In this document: positions 59,494 through 64,000 of the stretch, in pieces | Layout of the letters: each line of letters starts with the position of its first letter | Numbering within the stretch: the first letter of the stretch is position 1 | Source: Casp-actino8 sp044358015 | GTDB taxonomy: Bacteria > Actinomycetota > Acidimicrobiia > Acidimicrobiales > Ilumatobacteraceae | Assembly: GCA_044358015.1 (NCBI GenBank) | Contig: JBIKOO010000004.1 | Coordinates: forward strand, 1-64,000 | Reading direction: 5' to 3' | Length of the DNA: 64,000 nt | Notes under the pieces: generated by a model | Told to the model about the DNA's origin: nothing | Seen by the model: only the letters and a program-made list of their open reading frames with translations | Databases searched by the model: none | Translations under genes and position numbers: made by a program

Positions 59494-60204
59494 ATGAAGA
59501 TTCTTGGCAAGGTAATTGTTGGTACGGTCAAGGGCATGGGCGAACGAATTTCATTTACATCAAACGGCGGAACCTGTGATGGGTACTTGGCAAACGGTGG
59601 TGGGCCAGGTGTCATCGTCATTCAAGAATGGTGGGGACTCGTCCCGCATATTCAAGATGTGGCTGACCGCTATGCCGCGGCTGGATTCACTGCTCTCGCT
59701 CCCGATCTGTATCACGGAGAATCGTCAAGCGAACCTGATGGTGCGGGCAAGTTAATGATGGGCCTCAACTTGGCACAAGCCGCAAAGGACTTGTCGGGCG
59801 CCGTTGACTTTCTGCAGTCACAGACTGGGCAGCAAAAAGTTGGTGTCGTCGGTTATTGCATGGGCGGGGGACTCACAATGGTTCTTGCCTGTCAACGTCC
59901 AGACGCAGTTGCTGCAGCGGCTCCGTACTATGGCGTGATTCCGTGGCCATCAGCTCAACCTGATTGGACAAAGCTTGAGGCCAAAGTCATCGGTGAATAT
60001 GCTGAACTCGACGATTTTGCCGGACCAGAAACTGTGCACGCACTTGAGGCTCAACTCAAGTCACTCGGCAAAGATGCGACGCTTCATATTCATGCCGCAG
60101 CGCATCATGCATTTTTCAACGATGCACGACCTGAAGTATTTGATGCTTCGGCCGCGAAGATTGCGTTCGATCGAACTCTCGATCTCTTCAAGACGTCTCT
60201 CTGA
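59494..60204 (+). CDS. Dienelactone-hydrolase-family protein
   Basis: A 236-residue DLH-fold hydrolase with the Cys-Asp-His triad: Cys122 in GYCMGG, Asp in AELDDF near 174 and His in AAHHAFFND near 204. The QEWWGL block shapes the oxyanion site. Classic members open dienelactone in chlorocatechol breakdown; many actinobacterial paralogues are general esterases. ATG 59494 or 59536 may be the start, as homology begins after the latter. Confidence 0.87.
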   Translation: MKILGKVIVGTVKGMGERISFTSNGGTCDGYLANGGGPGVIVIQEWWGLVPHIQDVADRYAAAGFTALAPDLYHGESSSEPDGAGKLMMGLNLAQAAKDLSGAVDFLQSQTGQQKVGVVGYCMGGGLTMVLACQRPDAVAAAAPYYGVIPWPSAQPDWTKLEAKVIGEYAELDDFAGPETVHALEAQLKSLGKDATLHIHAAAHHAFFNDARPEVFDASAAKIAFDRTLDLFKTSL

Positions 60205-60208
60205 AAAA

Positions 60209-60406
60209 TCAGGGAGCAGCCGCAATTGGTGCATCGGTTGTTGTGGCGCGCGGAATTGAAGTAGTTGCCACGACCAATGACGTTGACACAGGACGTGAAG
60301 GTTCACCACCACCACCACTATTGACGATCAGCCCAATGCCAATTCCGACAATCAGACCCAAGATTGCGCCACTTGCACCAACCATCAGTTTTAACTGATC
60401 AGTCAT
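60209..60406 (-). CDS. Small single-pass membrane protein (hypothetical)
   Basis: A 65-residue protein with one hydrophobic helix (about 7-28, rich in Gly and Ile), then a Gly4 stretch and a Thr/Ser/Pro/Ala tail. I recognise no family. It follows the CitE-like gene by 16 nt on the same strand and converges with the dienelactone hydrolase at 4-nt distance, leaving no other use for the interval. Probably real but function unknown. Confidence 0.55.
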   Translation of the reverse strand: MTDQLKLMVGASGAILGLIVGIGIGLIVNSGGGGEPSRPVSTSLVVATTSIPRATTTDAPIAAAP

Positions 60407-60422
60407 TGGTCAGATCACTATT

Positions 60423-61289
60423 TCAGCTCAGTGATTCGATGGCGGCTTGCACTGCAAGTACTCGCCGCGCATTGTCAACATGCAAGTTTTCAATCATGCG
60501 ACCGTCAACTGTGATCACGCCACGACCCTCGGCAGTTGCTTCTTCAAATGCTGCGATCACACGTTGTGCGTAGTCAACTTCATCTGCAGTTGGCGCCCAA
60601 ACATCGTTAGCAATCTCAACTTGCGAGGGGTGAATGAGGGTCTTGCCATCAAAGCCCATCTGCGCACCTTGAACACATTCATCGCGGAAGGCATCAAGAT
60701 CTTTGACATCATTGAAGACACCATCGAGAATGACCTTGCCGGCTTCGCGGGCAGCAAGAAGTGCAGTTGCAAGGTGCGGGGTCAGCGGGGCGCGACCACG
60801 CACTTGAGTTGCCCGCAATTCTTTTGCTAAATCGTTGGTTCCCATGACGAGTGTCTGCACTCGTGGGTGCGCAGCAATTTGGCGCACATCAAAAATGGCG
60901 GTTGGAGTTTCGATCATTGCCCAGATCTTCATTGAACCTGGAGCGCCCGCAGTTGCGAGGGCTGATGAAACAGCCTCAACTTCTTTGACTGAGTTGATCT
61001 TCGGAATCACCACTGCTGATACGCCGGCCATTGCAGCAGCCACCAAATCATCAGCGCCCCATTGAGTGTCAAGCCCGTTGCAACGAATCGTAATTTCTTT
61101 GTTTCCGTATTCGCCGCTACGCGCTGCGGCTACTGCGTTGCGACGAGCGTCAGGTTTTGCATCAGGGGCAACCGCGTCTTCAAGGTCGAAGATGAGGGCA
61201 TCGGCAGGAATGCTTTTTGCTTTATCGAGCGCGCGCTCGTTAGCGGCGGGCATATAGAGAACTGAACGGCGGGGGCGTAGATCTGACAT
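60423..61289 (-). CDS. CitE-like CoA-ester lyase/thioesterase (HpcH/HpaI family)
   Basis: A 288-residue TIM-barrel protein of the CitE-like group. FDLEDAVAPDAK (about 34-45) includes the metal- and substrate-binding Glu/Asp, IRCNGLDTQWG the conserved Arg, and MIETPTAIFD the Mg-ligand Glu. GKTLIHPSQ is the C-terminal signature. Members cleave malyl-, citramalyl- or related CoA esters or hydrolyse malyl-CoA. Its gene follows that of a larger malyl-CoA lyase by 25 nt, suggesting a paired function. Confidence 0.87.
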   Translation of the reverse strand: MSDLRPRRSVLYMPAANERALDKAKSIPADALIFDLEDAVAPDAKPDARRNAVAAARSGEYGNKEITIRCNGLDTQWGADDLVAAAMAGVSAVVIPKINSVKEVEAVSSALATAGAPGSMKIWAMIETPTAIFDVRQIAAHPRVQTLVMGTNDLAKELRATQVRGRAPLTPHLATALLAAREAGKVILDGVFNDVKDLDAFRDECVQGAQMGFDGKTLIHPSQVEIANDVWAPTADEVDYAQRVIAAFEEATAEGRGVITVDGRMIENLHVDNARRVLAVQAAIESLS

Positions 61290-61314
61290 GAGATTTTCCT
61301 TGTGATTGTTTGTA

Positions 61315-62364
61315 CTAGAAGCCGTAAGCGGCAGTGAGTTCGGGGTCGCGCGCTGAAAGTTCGCGAGCTAATTGCACAATGACTCGACACTGCTTCACTG
61401 AAGCGTCGTCTTCCATTTTTCCGTCGAGCATGATTGCGCCAGTTCCATCTCCCATTGCTTCAATGACACGCATTGCATGTGCAACATCGCTCGGGCGCGG
61501 ACTAAACACTCGACGTGCAATATCGATTTGTGCAGGGTGAAGTGACCAAGCACCAACACAGCCAAGTAGGTAGGCATTGCGGAACTGGTCTTCGCACGCA
61601 ACAACGTCTTTGATGTCGCCGAAGGGACCATAGAACGGCAAGATTCCGTGCATCACGCAAGCATCAACCATGCGGGCCAAGGTGTAATGCCACAAATCTT
61701 GTTGGTAGGTATTGCGCGGGGCATCAGGACTCTCGGGATTTGGATCGTCGCGCACGACGTAGTCGGGGTGTCCGCCGCCTACACGTGTTGTCTTCATGCG
61801 ACGATTCGCGGCAAGGTCGGCCGGTCCGAGTGACAGACCCTGCATACGTGGCGAGGCTCCACAGATTTCTTCGACGTTGGCCACGCCACGAGCAGTTTCA
61901 AGAATCGCGTGAATCAACAACGGCTTCTTGAGTCCGGCCTTTGCCTCAAGTTGCGCGAGCAAACGATCGACATAGTGAATGTCTTCGGGGCCTTCCACCT
62001 TCGGAATCATGATGACATCAAACTTGTCGCCGACTTCAGTGACAAGAGTTGTGATGTCGTCGAGACCCCATGGCGAATCCAGACTGTTCACGCGGGTCCA
62101 CAACTGCGTGGTGCCCATCGGAATCGTTTTGGCGACATTGACCAAACCAGCACGTGCCGCTTCTTTGTCGGTTGCGGGAACTCCGTCTTCAAGGTTGCCG
62201 AGAATGATGTCAACCGTCGGGATGATGTCACCTAACTTGGCGACCATCTTCTCGTTGGACGGCGGGAAGAAATGAATCATCCGACTGGGGCGGAATGGAA
62301 TCTCGCGGACGGGCTCGGGAGCGCCGACGGCGAGGGGCTTGAAGAAGTCTTTTGCACTACGCAC
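61315..62364 (-). CDS. mcl: Malyl-CoA/beta-methylmalyl-CoA lyase
   Basis: A 349-residue CoA-ester lyase, the length of Chloroflexus-type MCL. FFPPSNEKMV, GNLEDGVPATDK, LWTRVNSLDSPWG and HAILETARGVANVEEI carry the substrate- and Mg-binding residues. It cleaves malyl-CoA to acetyl-CoA and glyoxylate and often also beta-methylmalyl-CoA to propionyl-CoA and glyoxylate, and runs in reverse for assimilation. With the CitE-like thioesterase this resembles the ethylmalonyl-CoA-type mcl1/mcl2 pair. Confidence 0.87.
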   Translation of the reverse strand: MRSAKDFFKPLAVGAPEPVREIPFRPSRMIHFFPPSNEKMVAKLGDIIPTVDIILGNLEDGVPATDKEAARAGLVNVAKTIPMGTTQLWTRVNSLDSPWGLDDITTLVTEVGDKFDVIMIPKVEGPEDIHYVDRLLAQLEAKAGLKKPLLIHAILETARGVANVEEICGASPRMQGLSLGPADLAANRRMKTTRVGGGHPDYVVRDDPNPESPDAPRNTYQQDLWHYTLARMVDACVMHGILPFYGPFGDIKDVVACEDQFRNAYLLGCVGAWSLHPAQIDIARRVFSPRPSDVAHAMRVIEAMGDGTGAIMLDGKMEDDASVKQCRVIVQLARELSARDPELTAAYGF

Positions 62365-62405
62365 ACTGCGAGAGTACGCCGTTTTGACCCCATTAGGTAA
62401 ACCTC

Positions 62406-63176
62406 GTGACCAAAAAGTTGTCAGAAAGGCGACTTGGTAAATCCGACTCGGTGATCCGTCCGCCTACCCTTGATCAGGTGACAGCCCTCATCATTGGAAA
62501 TCATGAAATCGACGCGGTCCTATTTGACGCTGGCGGAATCTTCGTGATTCCCGACCCAACTGTTTTGGCTCCGCTGTTGAGCTACTACGGAGCGACGACC
62601 AACTTGGCGATGTACCACCGTGCTCATTACCGAGGGATGGCTGCGAAATCGGCGGCAGGATCAGGAGAGTCCGATTGGGACTCCTACAACGTGGCGTATG
62701 TCGAAACGGTGGGTGTTCCAAGCCATGATGTGCTTGAAGCAGCCACGGTTCTTGGGCGATCGCGTAACGCCTACACCTGGCGTTGGCCGTTGGATGACAG
62801 TGTTGAAGCCTTGCGGCAACTTCACCAACGAAATGTGCCCATCGGGGTCGTGAGTAACGCTTCTGGTCAGATTGAGGACATCTTGTCGCGGTCTGCGGTC
62901 TGCCAAGTTGGTGAAGGTGCAGGCGTCCCTGTTCGCATCGTGATTGACAGCCATGTTGTCGGGGTTTCAAAACCTGATGCCAAGATTTTTGATTTCGGAT
63001 TGGCGGCCTTTACCGAGTTTGAACGTTCACGAATTGCGTATGTCGGCGACTCGGTCACGATGGATATTGGGGGAGCGCGTAACGCCGGCTTAGTTCCTGT
63101 TCTGCTTGACCCCTATGACGACCATGCTGGCGCAGACTTTTATCGTGTGAAGTCATTGCTTGAGCTGTTGTCATGA
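62406..63176 (+). CDS. HAD-superfamily hydrolase
   Basis: A 256-residue HAD hydrolase with about 35 residues before motif I. Motif I is LFDAGG, keeping the nucleophile Asp but lacking the second acidic residue, as in epoxide-hydrolase-N-terminal-like or dehalogenase-related groups. VVSNASG is motif II, a Lys in VSKPDAKIF motif III and YVGDSVTMDIGG motif IV. GTG 62406 starts it; GTG 62478 is possible. It overlaps the methyltransferase gene by 4 bp. Confidence 0.8.
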   Translation: MTKKLSERRLGKSDSVIRPPTLDQVTALIIGNHEIDAVLFDAGGIFVIPDPTVLAPLLSYYGATTNLAMYHRAHYRGMAAKSAAGSGESDWDSYNVAYVETVGVPSHDVLEAATVLGRSRNAYTWRWPLDDSVEALRQLHQRNVPIGVVSNASGQIEDILSRSAVCQVGEGAGVPVRIVIDSHVVGVSKPDAKIFDFGLAAFTEFERSRIAYVGDSVTMDIGGARNAGLVPVLLDPYDDHAGADFYRVKSLLELLS

Positions 63177-63787
63177 GTGAGGTTCCGGGTTCTGGAGTTT
63201 CTGAACGTTGGATTGAATGGCGTCGCACGGTTGACCTCATCAAGTACGACCAACGTTGGGACGCGATGGCGGCCCGCGGTGATTCAATTCATGGTGAAGC
63301 AGATTTTGTTGAACGACTCATCGGAGAACGTAAAGTCCGTCTACTTGATGCCGGATGCGGGACTGGTCGTTTAGCAATTGAAATGGTGAAACGAGGCCAT
63401 CACGCAATTGGCGCAGATCTTGATCCTGACATGATTAATCGCGCCGCATTAAAAGCGCCTCATATCGATTGGCATGTCGCCGATTTGTCTGAGCTGAGTC
63501 TTGATAGCAAATTTGATGTGATCGTTATGGCGGGCAACATTCCGTTGTTCTGTGCGCCAAGTTCTCAAGCAGCGATCATTCAGTCGTTGGCCGATCATTT
63601 AGATCAAGGCGGCTACTTGATATCAGGATTCTCGTTAGAGACTCGACCCGATGCTTATGTACGTAATGATTATCAACGTGATGCTTTGGCTGCAGGACTC
63701 ACTGAAGTAGCGGTCTACTCAACATGGGATGAGTCACCGTCAACTCATGCTGATGCCTACACCGTGATGTTGCACCAAAAACCCTGA
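63173..63787 (+). CDS. Class I SAM-dependent methyltransferase
   Basis: A 204-residue methyltransferase. The SAM-binding motif I is LLDAGCGTGR, motif II GADLDPDMI, and the acidic loop HVADLSEL follows. Methyl acceptor unknown. ATG 63173 overlaps the HAD stop by 4 bp (ATGA), so the two products may act on the same compound or form a repair pair. The gene ends 7 nt before a perfect 27-bp palindrome. Confidence 0.85.
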   Translation: MSEVPGSGVSERWIEWRRTVDLIKYDQRWDAMAARGDSIHGEADFVERLIGERKVRLLDAGCGTGRLAIEMVKRGHHAIGADLDPDMINRAALKAPHIDWHVADLSELSLDSKFDVIVMAGNIPLFCAPSSQAAIIQSLADHLDQGGYLISGFSLETRPDAYVRNDYQRDALAAGLTEVAVYSTWDESPSTHADAYTVMLHQKP

Positions 63788-63794
63788 ATCCATT

Positions 63795-63852
63795 GGTTTT
63801 TCTGGTGGCGAAAATGTGCGGAAAACCGCACATTTTCGCCACCAGAAAAACC
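63795..63852. terminator. Perfect 27-bp palindrome at convergent gene ends
   Basis: Arms at 63795-63821 and 63826-63852 are exact reverse complements over 27 bp around an AAAA loop (TTTT on the other strand). It begins 7 nt after the methyltransferase stop and reaches the first base of the acyl-CoA dehydrogenase stop codon. No U-tract follows either arm. It is the longest perfect stem in the window and a strong bidirectional terminator candidate. Confidence 0.8.
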
Positions 63853-64000
63853 TAAGCGTTTTCGACTAAGCGGCGAGCGATCACTTTGAGGCACAAGGTT
63901 TCGTCGGCGCCCTCGAAGATTGACAACACACGAGCATCAACGAACAGGCGGCTCACTGAATATTCTTCGGCGTATCCGTAACCACCGTGAATCTGCATCG
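63852..64000 (-). CDS. Acyl-CoA dehydrogenase, C-terminal fragment (5' end outside window)
   Basis: The last 49 codons, ending in TAG at 63854-63852, read MQIHGGYGYAEEYSVSRLF and continue VDARVLSIFEGADE before ending ARRLVENA. This is the canonical acyl-CoA dehydrogenase C-terminus: IHGGYGY FAD-contact motif, an R-x-x-x-D-A-R segment, and IFEG-(A/T)-x-E, where acyl-CoA dehydrogenases have IYEGTSE. The enzyme introduces a trans-2 double bond in acyl-CoA esters. Everything upstream is beyond the window. Confidence 0.85.
   Translation of the reverse strand, partial: MQIHGGYGYAEEYSVSRLFVDARVLSIFEGADETLCLKVIARRLVENA

Noticed and set aside
1..64000. tRNA, rRNA, CRISPR arrays, insertion sequences, integrases or prophage genes
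   Set aside because: I looked for cloverleaf tRNA ends, regularly spaced repeats and transposase or integrase motifs and saw none; the 46.2-kb cloverleaf-like block lacks tRNA-conserved TTCGA and CCA features.

Overview
The window looks like chromosomal DNA from a high-metabolic-diversity actinobacterium. The class Acidimicrobiia (Ilumatobacter-like lineages) is my best guess, but this is inference. The reasons are several F420-type luciferase-like oxidoreductases and a PPOX-fold protein, a cholesterol C/D-ring cluster syntenic with mycobacteria (echA20-ipdA-ipdB-ipdC), many SDR, crotonase, thiolase-like and acyl-CoA ligase genes, purine-rich ribosome-binding sites such as GGGGGAA, and moderate GC content. 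I see no rRNA, tRNA, CRISPR, insertion sequence or phage gene. Coding density is very high, with many 4-bp ATGA/GTGA overlaps, and no gene-free stretch exceeds about 205 bases.

Layout. (1) 1-12.2 kb: acyl-CoA and small-molecule catabolism: two thiolase-like proteins, a crotonase, an acyl-CoA ligase, an alpha-methylacyl-CoA racemase-type enzyme, four SDR/epimerase proteins (one degenerate), SnoaL-like and EthD-like proteins and an APH-type kinase. (2) 12.2-17 kb: a molybdopterin oxidoreductase, a Leu/Ile/Val-type binding lipoprotein and a cytochrome P450. (3) 17-27.3 kb: a ten-gene minus-strand operon carrying echA20, ipdA, ipdB and ipdC with a MaoC hydratase, SDR, MFS exporter, thioesterase, Rieske oxygenase and acyl-CoA ligase, plus a divergent SDR. 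This is a steroid C/D-ring degradation locus. (4) 27.3-46.1 kb: mixed housekeeping and catabolic genes: a GH13 glucosidase, an acetylpolyamine-amidohydrolase-like HDAC, amidase, MscL, ABC-F protein, class I fumarase, TSUP permease and HrpB helicase. (5) 46.8-59.4 kb: a reductive-pyrimidine or ureide catabolic locus. A MocR regulator diverges from beta-ureidopropionase, dihydropyrimidinase, CoA-acylating semialdehyde dehydrogenase, an F420/LLM enzyme, a complete NMT1-type ABC importer and a DMT transporter, with a class III aminotransferase converging from the other side. (6) 59.5-64 kb: dienelactone hydrolase, a malyl-CoA-lyase/CitE pair, HAD, methyltransferase and the C-terminus of an acyl-CoA dehydrogenase.

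How the genes fit together. The pyrimidine locus can take dihydrouracil through N-carbamoyl-beta-alanine, beta-alanine and malonate semialdehyde to acetyl-CoA, but has no recognisable dihydropyrimidine dehydrogenase. The LLM enzyme is a candidate for the missing first step. The ipd locus would feed HIP-CoA intermediates into central metabolism.

The most unusual non-coding feature is a family of long palindromes at convergent gene ends. Three are copies of one 49-bp element. The five convergent junctions with 47 nt or more of space all carry such a palindrome, while the seven tight junctions carry none. Other notable points are an hrpB gene without any ATG/GTG/TTG start before its Walker A motif, and a nested four-helix (cloverleaf-like) inverted-repeat block at 46.2-46.3 kb.
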